Source of the DNA: Helicobacter pametensis ATCC 51478 | GTDB lineage: Bacteria > Campylobacterota > Campylobacteria > Campylobacterales > Helicobacteraceae | Direction of reading: 5' to 3' | DNA length: 64,000 nt | Assembly (NCBI RefSeq): GCF_000518225.1 | Contig: NZ_JADE01000006.1 | Span: 62,001 to 126,000, forward strand | In this document: positions 6,614 through 15,125 of the stretch, one piece after another | Numbering within the stretch: the first letter of the stretch is position 1 | How the letters are laid out: each line of letters begins with the position of its first letter | The notes under the pieces: model-generated | Told to the model about the DNA's origin: nothing | What the model saw: only the letters and a program-made list of their open reading frames with translations | Database searches by the model: none | Translations under genes and position numbers: made by a program

Positions 6614-7807
6614 ATGAATATTTTGATTGTTGGAGGAGGATATGGAGGGCTTAAGGCTGCTCTCACTCTTCAGAAAAGACATACAAATGCCAAAGTAACT
6701 CTTTTGAGCAAGCATGACTATCATTATCAGACGACATTGTTGCATAAGGTTGCTGTGGGGACGCTAAGTGAGCGAAAGGCAAAGATTTATTATCGCACTT
6801 TGCTTGATCGCGTCGAATTTATCAAAGATAAGGTGATGGAGATTTGCCCTGAGCAAAATAAGGTAGTGGGGAAGCTTCAAGAATATCATTATGATATTTT
6901 GGTGATCGCACTTGGATTCAAGCCTGATGATTTTGGAATCAAAGGAGTGAGGGAGCATGCGTTTAAGCTTTCATCTCTCAATGCTTCTTTGGTTTTGAGT
7001 AAGCATATCGAGTGGAAATTCAAAGATTATCACCTCACTAAAAATCCCCATGATCTTTCATTTGTCATTTGTGGGAGTGGTTTGACGGGGATTGAATTTA
7101 CAGCAGAGCTCGCTCATGATCTCAAAAGGCTTTGCCGTATCTATGGTATCAGAAGAGAAGAAGTCAGTGTGACTTGTATTGGAAGATCGGCTCAGGTTTT
7201 GCCTGTTTTTGATCCTAAGCTCAGTCAAAAAGCACAAAAGAAATTAGAAGATTTGGGTGTGAATGTTTTAAATGGTGTGAGTGTGAAAGAATGTCAAAAA
7301 GATGGAGTGATCGTTGTCGAAAATGGAGAGGAGAGAAAGATTTTTGCCAATACCGTGCTTTGGAGTGCGGGAGTGAAGGGTAATGATAGTATCGAGTATT
7401 TCTCCAAAATGACAAGTCACAAGGGGCGACTTAAAGTTGATTCTAAACTCAAGAGTGAGGATTATTCCAATATTTATGTGGTGGGAGATTGTGCGATTTA
7501 TGCTCAACGAGATGTGGTCTATGTCCCCACAGCACAGCTTGCGACACAAATGGGAGAATATGTGGGGAATCTGCTTGCTGATATGGCTGAAGGCAAAATC
7601 GATCACAAAGATTTTGAATTTATCAATCGTGGATCTGTCTGCTCTATCGGTCACCTAGATGGTGTGGGTGTAGTTTTTGGATACAAAATCAGCGATGGTG
7701 TGAGCGCATTTTTTAAGAATCTGATTGAAAATCGATGGTTGTTTGGAATTGGGGGATTGAAAATGGTCTTCAAAAAGGGGCAATTTCGTTATCGCAGTAG
7801 TGACTAG
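6614..7807 (+). CDS. ndh: Type II NADH dehydrogenase (NDH-2 family)
   Basis: This 397-residue FAD flavoprotein transfers electrons from NADH to quinone without pumping protons, at the cytoplasmic face of the membrane. It has two Rossmann motifs: IVGGGYGGLKAA at the N terminus for FAD and ICGSGLTGIEFTAE (about residues 155-168) for NADH, and the FAD-contacting NIYVVGDCAIYAQ near 290-302. The C-terminal part with SAFFKNLIENRWLFGIGG may attach to the membrane. A sulfide:quinone or related disulfide-family flavoprotein is the alternative, but the TTLLHKVAVGTL segment favours NDH-2. GAGGAAA precedes the ATG. Confidence 0.8.
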   Translation: MNILIVGGGYGGLKAALTLQKRHTNAKVTLLSKHDYHYQTTLLHKVAVGTLSERKAKIYYRTLLDRVEFIKDKVMEICPEQNKVVGKLQEYHYDILVIALGFKPDDFGIKGVREHAFKLSSLNASLVLSKHIEWKFKDYHLTKNPHDLSFVICGSGLTGIEFTAELAHDLKRLCRIYGIRREEVSVTCIGRSAQVLPVFDPKLSQKAQKKLEDLGVNVLNGVSVKECQKDGVIVVENGEERKIFANTVLWSAGVKGNDSIEYFSKMTSHKGRLKVDSKLKSEDYSNIYVVGDCAIYAQRDVVYVPTAQLATQMGEYVGNLLADMAEGKIDHKDFEFINRGSVCSIGHLDGVGVVFGYKISDGVSAFFKNLIENRWLFGIGGLKMVFKKGQFRYRSSD

Positions 7808-7824
7808 GTCACTAGAAGCGATAA
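7789..7824. terminator. Hairpin spanning two convergent stop codons
   Basis: TTATCGC (7789-7795) pairs with GCGATAA (7818-7824), and TAGTGAC (7798-7804) pairs with GTCACTA (7808-7814), with a 3-base loop that is the TAG stop of the NDH-2 gene. The 14-bp interrupted stem covers both convergent gene ends. There is no T-run on either side, so it is not a classical intrinsic terminator; it may protect 3' ends or block converging transcription. Confidence 0.45.
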
Positions 7825-8504
7825 GTGTAGGAAAAATTCAAATAATCTTTGAAAGTATATTTTGTCTTGAAGGGGATATTGGCGATGAAGTATTCTTCAA
7901 GAGATGAGTTGAAAGATCCGATAAATCGATAGTTTAAACTCATCTGGTGATGTCCATAATAGTAGTGGATTCCAAGGATTGGATAGAGATTGTGTTGAAA
8001 AAGATTGGGGATAGAATAGGCTGTGTCATTGATCTTTGCTTCTCGTGCATGATAGATTTCAAAGTTGTATCCAAGTCCAGCACTGATTCCCAAGACATGC
8101 TCTCCCTCTTGCCAAAAATCCCACAAGATATCTAGCTCTGTCCCTACCCAAAAAGGAAGTGCAAAAGTTTGGATCATTTGGTTTGCTACTGTGAGTTCTC
8201 CAGTGATGGGCGTCCCATCATGGATGCTCAATAGTGCTCTGATCCCAAAATCATCATCAAAATAATGCTGATATCCTCCATAAAGCCCACCCATCAAAGA
8301 AAAGATAGATGAGGTTTGGCTGTGATTTTCCTCATGAGTACTTGATGAGCCAATAAGTGCTTCAATCCCTATAAGAAAGCCAGATTTGATTTGAGCCTTG
8401 CTTAATGACTGCTGTGTTTGTTGATTTTCTTCTTTAGGAGTTTGCTCTTCTTGGGCAATCATAGAAGAAAGCAAAGCAAGTATAATCCATAGAGTTTTTT
8501 TCAT
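7812..8504 (-). CDS. Outer-membrane beta-barrel protein
   Basis: The 230-residue protein has a short signal peptide (MKKTLWIILALLSSMIAQ), a Gln/Glu-rich stretch at about 19-40, and then alternating beta-strand sequence from about 42 onward (SGFLIGIEALIG, GGLYGGYQHYF, NFSYTYRF). It ends in phenylalanine, the usual signal for insertion by the BAM machinery. The overall look is of the small Helicobacter outer-membrane protein families. The substrate or role is unknown. It converges on the NDH-2 gene with a 4-bp gap. Confidence 0.8.
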   Translation of the reverse strand: MKKTLWIILALLSSMIAQEEQTPKEENQQTQQSLSKAQIKSGFLIGIEALIGSSSTHEENHSQTSSIFSLMGGLYGGYQHYFDDDFGIRALLSIHDGTPITGELTVANQMIQTFALPFWVGTELDILWDFWQEGEHVLGISAGLGYNFEIYHAREAKINDTAYSIPNLFQHNLYPILGIHYYYGHHQMSLNYRFIGSFNSSLEEYFIANIPFKTKYTFKDYLNFSYTYRF

Positions 8505-8526
8505 ATTTTAATCCTTAAAAATAAAA

Positions 8527-8535
8527 ATTTTAGCA
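8527..8535 (-). promoter_or_regulatory. Extended -10 promoter of the outer-membrane protein gene
   Basis: On the minus strand TGCTAAAAT lies just after the stop of the ArsA-type gene. It would start transcription near 8520, only about 16 nt before the start codon of the barrel protein, with AAGGAT as ribosome-binding site. Confidence 0.45.
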
Positions 8536-9456
8536 TTAGCTTATAGAGATATGAGAGAGAAGAGAGAGGATTTGCTCTTCCTTGGTGATATCTTTATCAA
8601 GATAGGGGATTTTCCAGTGAATAAAAGCTGAGAAGTCTTGATAAATTTTTTCAAGATAATGGGCTTGAATAGCGTAGCGTTTTTGCAAAAAAGAATCAGA
8701 ACTTGATGGGAAGATTTTGTTGATCGCAAGGGCATAAATATGAATCTTGTCTCGTTGAAGTTCAAGAAGTGCTCGTTTTGTTTCATTGATTGATAGAAGA
8801 TCGGGGTTGAGTGTAAAAATAATAGAGGTCTTTTGTGGATTTGTAAGGATGGATTGAAATTGATGGTAAAGCTTATAGCGCTCTTCTAGGCGCTGAATGA
8901 TTGAGTGATTTTCAAGTGAGGGGGATCCTAAAATGTCATACAAATAAGAGTTTTTCTTCTGATAGCCTAGGAGAGTTTTGCTCCAAGTTTTGAGCGTTTG
9001 AGCTAGAGTGAAAAATCTCAATGTATGGCCAGTTGGAGCTGTATCTATTACAATATGATCCCACTGATCTTGATCTAGAGCAATGATTCTAACAAGAGAA
9101 TCAAAAAGAGCAGATTCCTGTGTCATTCCATTTTCTGAAGCACTTTTGTAGTATCGATCAATCATCTCATAGTGATGTGCGCCGATGAGCTTTTTAGCAT
9201 CTTTAGCGATGTTTTGAGTGTAGGTGATGACTTCTTGCTTGGGATCGATTTGACGCAAAAATAAACAAGGATTGATCCAAATGCTAGATTGAGAATAGGG
9301 AAGATTGAAAATATCGCTTAGGTTGTGTGCGGGATCTGTGGAGATTAGTAGAGTTTTTTTATTTTTGAGTGAGAGGTGTAGGGCAAGTGAGCTAGAAATC
9401 GTGCTTTTACCCACCCCTCCTTTTCCACCGACAAAGATGATTTGATTTAACAGCAT
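8536..9456 (-). CDS. ArsA/GET3-type ATPase
   Basis: The 306-residue P-loop ATPase of the ArsA/TRC40 class has the deviant Walker A motif FVGGKGGVGKST near the N terminus, ISTDPAHNLSDIF as switch I, and IVIDTAPTGHTLRF as the Walker B and switch II region. ArsA proteins energise arsenite export and GET3 proteins deliver tail-anchored membrane proteins. No arsenic genes are near, so arsenite export is unlikely. The ATG at 9456 overlaps the end of the upstream cory-CC-star gene by 10 bp, which suggests the two products work together. A TTG two codons earlier is an alternative start. Confidence 0.82.
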   Translation of the reverse strand: MLLNQIIFVGGKGGVGKSTISSSLALHLSLKNKKTLLISTDPAHNLSDIFNLPYSQSSIWINPCLFLRQIDPKQEVITYTQNIAKDAKKLIGAHHYEMIDRYYKSASENGMTQESALFDSLVRIIALDQDQWDHIVIDTAPTGHTLRFFTLAQTLKTWSKTLLGYQKKNSYLYDILGSPSLENHSIIQRLEERYKLYHQFQSILTNPQKTSIIFTLNPDLLSINETKRALLELQRDKIHIYALAINKIFPSSSDSFLQKRYAIQAHYLEKIYQDFSAFIHWKIPYLDKDITKEEQILSLLSHISIS

Positions 9457-9710
9457 GCGCAAGGGAAAAAATCAAATGGAGATTTCTCAAATCCAGCTTT
9501 TTTGTGCCATTGATGAAATTTGGGCATCAGATCAGGGATGAGCTCAAGCATATAGAACTCATAGGGATTGGCTATCCCCATTGTTTCAGAGAAAGCCAAA
9601 AGCATAAAAAATGCTTCAAGATCTTCTTGTTCTTTTTTGAGTGTGTGCTTGTAGCTCACTTCATAATAGCTTTGAAGAAGTGAGCTAGATTTTTTCAAAA
9701 AATTAAGCAC
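9447..9710 (-). CDS. Cory-CC-star family protein
   Basis: This 87-residue protein would start at GTG 9710 and end in the motif FFPCACC, two adjacent cysteines directly before the stop. This is the hallmark of the cory-CC-star family, small proteins encoded next to ArsA-type ATPases. The middle is helical with conserved-looking LLAFSETMGIANPYEFYMLEL and FHQWHKKAGFEKSPFD. It overlaps the cstA stop by 8 bp at its start and the ATPase start at its end, so all three are translationally linked. Its role is unknown; the terminal cysteines suggest metal or thiol chemistry or partner docking. Confidence 0.7.
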   Translation of the reverse strand: MLNFLKKSSSLLQSYYEVSYKHTLKKEQEDLEAFFMLLAFSETMGIANPYEFYMLELIPDLMPKFHQWHKKAGFEKSPFDFFPCACC

Positions 9711-11394
9711 GATGTTGTCTGAGAATCTTTGAAATGCAAGAGAGAGCTGAAAGCACAACAGCAATCGTGACAATAATGACAACAAAGCTGATTCCAAACA
9801 AAAGATAATTTTCTGCTTTGAAGTAATCACCTAGTTTGATCAATGCACCCCAAAAAGACATCGTGAGAATAAAAGTCATAGGAATGAGCACAACTAAAGA
9901 GCCTTTGATCCTATTATTTTGAATCAAAATCACAGCAATTGTCAAAAGAGTGAGTGAGGCTAGGATCTGGTTTGTAGCACCAAAGAGTGGCCAGATCACA
10001 ACTTCATTTTTTCCTCCTTCACCCAAACCGCTCCAAGAGAGTGCGAAGCAGAGACCCACAGCGATGAGGGTCGAAATCCATTTGTTTTTGAGTGGATGGA
10101 TTTGATAGAGTTCTCCCCACTCTTGCACGATATAGCGTTGGAGTCTGATCCCTGCATCCATCGTCGTGGCTGCAAAAAGAATGATCATAAGAGACAAGAG
10201 AGTTTGCCCTATATTTTGAGGGATTCCAAGCCCAGAGTGCAAAATCGCAGCTCCTCCTGTGGAGAAATTTGATGCACCTCCTTTATAAAGTGATGCCCAA
10301 GTTTCTGGTGAGAGATCGGCATTGATAAGTCCAAGTCCTGCAATACAGGCAATGATGGTGGCAAGCGCAAGAGAGCCCTCTCCAAGTGCTCCAAGATAGC
10401 CTACAAACCTTACATCTTTTTCATTATCAATTTGCTTAGATGTTGTCCCTGAAGCAACAATTCCATGAAAACCACTAATAGCTCCACAAGCCACAGTAAT
10501 AAACAGCACAGGAATCAAAATCTTCCATCCTCCCTCTTCGCTGACCGCTGGGATAACTTCTGGAGCGACGACAGCTGGGGCGACTAGGAAGATGGATCCA
10601 TATAGAAGAGCTAGTCCGATAAAGAGCTGGATTCCATTGATATAGTCGCGTGGTTGCAAAAGAAGCCAAACAGGCATGATAGAGGCAACGCCCGCATAGA
10701 TGAAGAGGATGATGATCCACTGCTGATAGGCATTTAGGCCTAGAAATTCTGAGGGTAAGTTGATGGGAATGATACTTCCTAGAGGGATGAGTGCATAGAG
10801 GGCGACAACGCCAATGAGAGTGACAATCCCAAGATTGAGTTTGAATCGATAGATTGCAATTCCCATAAAAACAGCGACAAACACAGCACCCCAAGCAGGA
10901 ATGATCGTGGATGGATAAGAAACAGATTCATTGGCGATAATGACACCAAAGGCACTATTCACCATCAGCAAAACTAAAAAAATCACAATCATAAAAAGTT
11001 GGCCAACTTTGGATCCAACAATCATGCGACAAACACCTCCGATGGATTGACCTCGATGTCGCACACTTGCCCAAAGTGCACTCATATCATGGATTCCTGC
11101 AAAGAAAACTGTCCCAAGCACAACCCAGAAGAAAGCAGGCATCCATCCCCATTGCACAGCGATTGCTGGCCCGACGATTGGAGCAGCTCCAGCAACAGCT
11201 GTAAAATGATGACCCCATAGGACAAATTTGTTGGTAGGGATATAGTCGATGTCATCACGCATGGTATGTGCGGGGGTTTGAAAACTTGAGGAGAGTTTGA
11301 GAATCTTTTGGGCAACAAACCTAGAATACACAAACCATCCAAAGCAAAAAGCAATGATTCCAATAAGCAGAAGAACAAGAGCATTCATGACCAT
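9703..11394 (-). CDS. cstA: CstA family carbon-starvation transporter
   Basis: The 563-residue polytopic inner-membrane protein has about 14-16 hydrophobic segments. Typical CstA sequences are present: WGHHFTAVAGAAPIVGPAIAV, GIHDMSALWASVRHRGQSIG and FHGIVASGTTSKQ. The family takes up peptides or pyruvate; in Campylobacter and Helicobacter peptide uptake is the usual assignment. It is shorter than the roughly 700-residue E. coli protein, in line with short-form members. AAAGG precedes the ATG at 11394. It shares an operon with the cory-CC-star and ArsA-type genes, an association I cannot explain. Confidence 0.88.
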   Translation of the reverse strand: MVMNALVLLLIGIIAFCFGWFVYSRFVAQKILKLSSSFQTPAHTMRDDIDYIPTNKFVLWGHHFTAVAGAAPIVGPAIAVQWGWMPAFFWVVLGTVFFAGIHDMSALWASVRHRGQSIGGVCRMIVGSKVGQLFMIVIFLVLLMVNSAFGVIIANESVSYPSTIIPAWGAVFVAVFMGIAIYRFKLNLGIVTLIGVVALYALIPLGSIIPINLPSEFLGLNAYQQWIIILFIYAGVASIMPVWLLLQPRDYINGIQLFIGLALLYGSIFLVAPAVVAPEVIPAVSEEGGWKILIPVLFITVACGAISGFHGIVASGTTSKQIDNEKDVRFVGYLGALGEGSLALATIIACIAGLGLINADLSPETWASLYKGGASNFSTGGAAILHSGLGIPQNIGQTLLSLMIILFAATTMDAGIRLQRYIVQEWGELYQIHPLKNKWISTLIAVGLCFALSWSGLGEGGKNEVVIWPLFGATNQILASLTLLTIAVILIQNNRIKGSLVVLIPMTFILTMSFWGALIKLGDYFKAENYLLFGISFVVIIVTIAVVLSALSCISKILRQHRA

Positions 11395-11477
11395 TTACCT
11401 TTTAGTTAAAAATTTTTATATATTAGCAAATTTTGCGATGTCTTGCCTCTCTGAACCTGGGGGCTATAGATGAGGGT

Positions 11478-14141
11478 TTAGAGAATCTGGCGGTTTCCTT
11501 TGGCATCAGGTTCAGATAAAAAGCCAATTTGCTCAAGAGTTTCAATCAAGGTGGCTGCTTTGTTGTAGCCGATACTCAATCTTCTTTGGAGATAGCTGAT
11601 TGAGGTTTTGCCATCTTGGATGATGATTTGTTTTGCTTTCTCAAGGAGTTGTGCTGTTTCAGGATCGAGATCTTGGCAATCCATCGCCCCAAAGCTCTCT
11701 TTGTCTTCAGGCAAAAAGCTGACATCATACATCGTCCCTCGCTGATCTTTGATGTAGCTTACGATCTCATTGACTTCATCTTCACTGCTCCATGGGGCAT
11801 GAAGTCTCACAAGTCCGCTAACCCCTGGGGGAGTAAAAAGCATATCCCCCCTTCCAAGCAATGTCTCAGCCCCCGCACAGCCAATGATTCCCGCATCAAT
11901 CTTAGATCCAACTTTGAAACTAAGATGAGCAGGAAGATTGGTTTTGATTTGACCGATTAGAATGTCTGCTCTTGGACTTTGGGTGGCCACAATGAGATGC
12001 ATCCCAGAAGCTCTCCCCATAGCACTGATTCTGCCCAAAGAATATTCGACTTCTTTACCAGCTGTGACAATCAAATCTGCCAATTCATCGATGATGATGA
12101 CAAAGTAGGGGAATTTTTCTAGCCCTAGCTCTTCTGCTTTTTGATTGTAGCTGATGATTTCTTTGGTGCGTGATTGACTCATCAAAGTATAGCGACGCTC
12201 CATCTCGCGCACAGCATTTGCTAGTCCAATCACTGCTTTTTTGGGATCTGTGATGATGGGTGTGATAAGATGAGGTAGATCACTATAGGGCATAAATTCC
12301 ACCATTTTAGGATCCACCATCATAAGTTTCAAATCATCAGGAGAGTTGCGATAGAGGAGGGAGAGAATCATCGCATTCACTCCCACACTTTTTCCACTTC
12401 CTGTGGTTCCAGCGATCAAAAGATGGGGGAGTTTTTTGAGATCTGTGATGAAGGGATTGCCCACTACATCTTTGCCAAGAGCAAGTGTGAGGGGTGAGGA
12501 GGAGTTTTGAAAAATTTCAGATTCAAAGATCTCTCTTAGATAAATAGTTTGCGTACTTGAGTTTGGGATCTCAATGCCTACGACATTTTTCCCAGGGATT
12601 GGGGCTTGGATGCGGATGGATTTGGCCTCCAATGCCATTGCGATGTCATTTTCCAAGCTTTGGATTCTGCTGACTTTGACATTGGGTGCAGGACGAAATT
12701 CAAGGGTTGTGATGATGGGACCAGAATATGTGCGTATCACATCTCCTTCAATTTTGAAGACAGAGAGCTTTTCAAGCAGGCTTTGAATCTTGGAATCAAT
12801 CTCATTTTCATCAATCTCATTGTTTTGCCTTGGTGCTTCAGAAAGAAGAGAGATTGGAGGAAGTTTGTAATCTTTTGGCACAAAGATATCTCCCTGATCA
12901 ATTTCTTTCAATAATGCTTCATTTTCTTCTAGTGTTTTGATGTGTGTGATTTTTGATTTGCTCAAATGAGGAGGGGTCGATGGATAGGTGCTAGAAGGGT
13001 GTGAGAGAGTCTCAGTCATCAAAATTTGGGGTATATTGAGTTCTTGTGGAGTTTCAAATGGAGGTAGCTCTGCTTTGAGGGGTGAGGGATGGATGGGCTC
13101 TGTGGATGTCAAATCCAGCGACTCTGGCGACTCCAGTGGCTTGAGGGATTGTGAGATAGTGGTTTCTTGAGGGGGTTGGGTCGTTTGTGCTAGATGAGAA
13201 GGAGGGGTTGATGTCTCTTGTTGTGAGGGAGTAGATTTGATGTTGTGTTGGGCTAGAGAGGGGTGGAGATCTTGGTTTTTGATCCTTTTGAGTAGCTCTG
13301 CACTTGTGCTGATTCCTTGGGAATGAATAGGAAAGTTGTCCTTGAGAAATGGATTTTCTTTGATAGGTTTGATTTCATCAACGACGCGGATATGAGAGCG
13401 CTTTTCTTCATTTCGTGTAGCAACGATATATTCTTGAATATTGATTTTGTCATCTTTTTTAAACACAAATTTCTCCTTTTTTGCTTGAGTGGTTTTGGGA
13501 ATCTCTGGGATGAATGGAAGTGTATGTTGGGTTTGATGAGCTGCTGTGGATTGCTCTGGCAAGAGATCCTTGAGATCGATGTGTCTAGGAAGTTCTTCAA
13601 GTGGGGATTTTTCTTTGGTGTATATTTTGGTTTTGATGGTGGTGATTTGGCGCTGGAGAGATGCAAAGAAAGATTTGGAAAATCTAGCAAGATGGCAAGT
13701 TAGCTTTGAAGTGATGGACTTGAGAGAGAGGATGAGTTGAGCAAATCGATGAGAAAAATTGATCATTTGAAGAATCTGAAAAATATCAGCATTACTGATA
13801 GAGATCAGACACATCCCTATCCCAAGCAGAGAGAGAACCCAGATGCCAAAAAGTCCCAAATAAGGTTTGAGATACTCAATAATGGCTTGACCAAAGATTC
13901 CAAGCCCAAATATTGAGGTTTGCAAAACTAAAAGGAGCAAAAAAAATAAAGTCCAAGCCAAACAAAGCTCGGCATAGCGCCATGTCAATTTTTTGGTCTT
14001 ATAAAGGATGTAGCCAAGATATAAAAAACACGGGGGATAAAAGTAGGAGAGGATTCCAAAAAGTGTAAAGTTGATATTAAAAAAGGCATTGCCAAAAGAA
14101 CCCATCAAACCAAAAGTTCCAAAGATCAGAACAGATTCCAT
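11478..14141 (-). CDS. ftsK: DNA translocase FtsK
   Basis: The 887-residue septum-anchored DNA pump acts in chromosome segregation and dimer resolution at cell division. The N-terminal 150 residues are membrane segments, followed by a long Pro/Ser/Thr-rich linker (about 190-400). The motor domain has the Walker A GTTGSGKSVGVNA near residue 580 and VIIIDELADL as Walker B. The C-terminal winged-helix gamma domain contains SYLQRRLSIGYNKAATLIE. The only standard start is 14141, but the frame continues upstream without ATG, GTG or TTG through a hydrophobic stretch (LFLLFAIVILF), so the first membrane helix may begin earlier from a rare start or the annotated start may truncate it. Confidence 0.92.
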   Translation of the reverse strand: MESVLIFGTFGLMGSFGNAFFNINFTLFGILSYFYPPCFLYLGYILYKTKKLTWRYAELCLAWTLFFLLLLVLQTSIFGLGIFGQAIIEYLKPYLGLFGIWVLSLLGIGMCLISISNADIFQILQMINFSHRFAQLILSLKSITSKLTCHLARFSKSFFASLQRQITTIKTKIYTKEKSPLEELPRHIDLKDLLPEQSTAAHQTQHTLPFIPEIPKTTQAKKEKFVFKKDDKINIQEYIVATRNEEKRSHIRVVDEIKPIKENPFLKDNFPIHSQGISTSAELLKRIKNQDLHPSLAQHNIKSTPSQQETSTPPSHLAQTTQPPQETTISQSLKPLESPESLDLTSTEPIHPSPLKAELPPFETPQELNIPQILMTETLSHPSSTYPSTPPHLSKSKITHIKTLEENEALLKEIDQGDIFVPKDYKLPPISLLSEAPRQNNEIDENEIDSKIQSLLEKLSVFKIEGDVIRTYSGPIITTLEFRPAPNVKVSRIQSLENDIAMALEAKSIRIQAPIPGKNVVGIEIPNSSTQTIYLREIFESEIFQNSSSPLTLALGKDVVGNPFITDLKKLPHLLIAGTTGSGKSVGVNAMILSLLYRNSPDDLKLMMVDPKMVEFMPYSDLPHLITPIITDPKKAVIGLANAVREMERRYTLMSQSRTKEIISYNQKAEELGLEKFPYFVIIIDELADLIVTAGKEVEYSLGRISAMGRASGMHLIVATQSPRADILIGQIKTNLPAHLSFKVGSKIDAGIIGCAGAETLLGRGDMLFTPPGVSGLVRLHAPWSSEDEVNEIVSYIKDQRGTMYDVSFLPEDKESFGAMDCQDLDPETAQLLEKAKQIIIQDGKTSISYLQRRLSIGYNKAATLIETLEQIGFLSEPDAKGNRQIL

Positions 14142-14224
14142 AAAAAGAATAACAATAGCAAAGAGTAGGAAAAGCTGTTTGATGATCTGGCCTTTGTGTT
14201 GGGATGAAAGATTTTGAATTGGTC

Positions 14225-14230
14225 ATTATA
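14225..14230 (-). promoter_or_regulatory. Consensus -10 box of ftsK
   Basis: ATTATA on the plus strand reads TATAAT toward ftsK. Transcription would begin near 14218 and leave a leader of about 77 nt. Confidence 0.5.
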
Positions 14231-14303
14231 CAGTTTGTGATCTATTTCGTCTATGCATAGCAATATCTTGATATGTGATCATTGAGCAGGTTTTGATGGA
14301 GGC

Positions 14304-14351
14304 TTATGGGGAAGTGCTTCAAAAAGTATCAAAGAGCCAAAGTCCCCATAA
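14304..14351. repeat. Perfect 9-bp inverted repeat
   Basis: TTATGGGGA (14304-14312) is the exact reverse complement of TCCCCATAA (14343-14351), separated by 30 nt. It lies between divergent promoters and could be the stem of a small RNA or a protein-binding site. No T-run follows, so a terminator is unlikely. Confidence 0.4.
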
Positions 14352-14393
14352 AATCGAGATTCTAAAATTTAACAAAAGAGATTTTTCATTAAA

Positions 14394-14410
14394 AAGTAAA
14401 TTTTTTACTT
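14394..14410. promoter_or_regulatory. Palindrome upstream of the torA operon, possible operator
   Basis: AAGTAAA and TTTACTT flank a TTT spacer, a 7-3-7 palindrome about 130 bp before the cytochrome gene. Two-component or Crp-type regulators bind such sites; the related Campylobacter TMAO reductase genes are controlled by the RacRS system. Whether this palindrome is its target cannot be told here. Confidence 0.35.
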
Positions 14411-14541
14411 ATCTACTGTTTCGTTATGTTTAGATTTGTATAGCGACATCGTTTTGCATTTTATGTGCGTTTTATAGAATCTCATTTTAAAGATTTGATG
14501 AAAGTCAAATCCACCAAATCTACCCCCCAAAGGAGTTTTTA

Positions 14542-15114
14542 ATGTTCTCTAGAATATTTGCATTTATTGCAGCAATGGGCTCTCTAGCCTTTGCTCAAAC
14601 CCAATATGCAACCACAGTCAAACCACTTTATGCTGATGCAAAGAGTGAAAAAGTGATTGGGAAATTGCTTCCAACGGCAAAAGTTGAAGTGCTAAAAACC
14701 GATGGAAAGAGAGTTTTGATTTCTATTGAAGGTTTCCAAGAAGAAGCAAAGCCAGCCATTTATTTTGTAGCAGGTAAACGAATCTTAAATGCTGGATTTG
14801 ATGGGAAGGCAGGAGTCAAATTTGAAAAACTTGATTCTCAAGAAATAGATGAAAAAATATACAACAAAGTCAAGGTTCAAGTTTGGACAGATAATGCAGA
14901 TTTGGTCAATGATGTCGAGGCCTTGTATGCACAAGCCAAAGATATGTATGAGCAAAACTGCTCTATGTGCCATGGTCTTCATCCAGTTAAGGAATTCACA
15001 GCCAATCAATGGCCAAGTATGTTTAAAGCGATGGCAGGAAGAACAGGGATTGAGAAAAAAGATTATTTTCTAGTGATTCAATATCTTCAAAAGAATGCAA
15101 AAGATATGCAATAA
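14542..15114 (+). CDS. Periplasmic mono-haem cytochrome c partner of the TorA-like reductase
   Basis: The 190-residue protein has a signal peptide (MFSRIFAFIAAMGSLAFAQ). An N-terminal beta domain with an SH3-like look follows at about 20-90 (VKPLYADAKSEKVIGKLLPTAKVEVL). The C-terminal cytochrome c domain has one haem site, CSMCH, near residues 140-144, and a methionine-containing stretch (WPSMFKAMAGRTG) that could supply the axial ligand. It ends 11 bp before the molybdoenzyme gene. The pair matches the Campylobacter jejuni Cj0265c/Cj0264c arrangement, where a mono-haem cytochrome replaces the pentahaem TorC as electron donor. Confidence 0.82.
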   Translation: MFSRIFAFIAAMGSLAFAQTQYATTVKPLYADAKSEKVIGKLLPTAKVEVLKTDGKRVLISIEGFQEEAKPAIYFVAGKRILNAGFDGKAGVKFEKLDSQEIDEKIYNKVKVQVWTDNADLVNDVEALYAQAKDMYEQNCSMCHGLHPVKEFTANQWPSMFKAMAGRTGIEKKDYFLVIQYLQKNAKDMQ

Positions 15115-15125
15115 GGAGAAAAAAC

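Larger units (their letters stand above)
14142..14541. other. Divergent intergenic region between ftsK and the cytochrome/torA pair
   Basis: This 400-bp stretch has no credible gene. It holds an exact TATAAT -10 box for ftsK on the minus strand (14230-14225, transcript start near 14218), a 9-bp inverted repeat with a 30-nt loop (14304-14351), a 7-3-7 palindrome (14394-14410) and AT-rich sequence leading to the Shine-Dalgarno AAAGGAG of the cytochrome gene. Confidence 0.7.
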
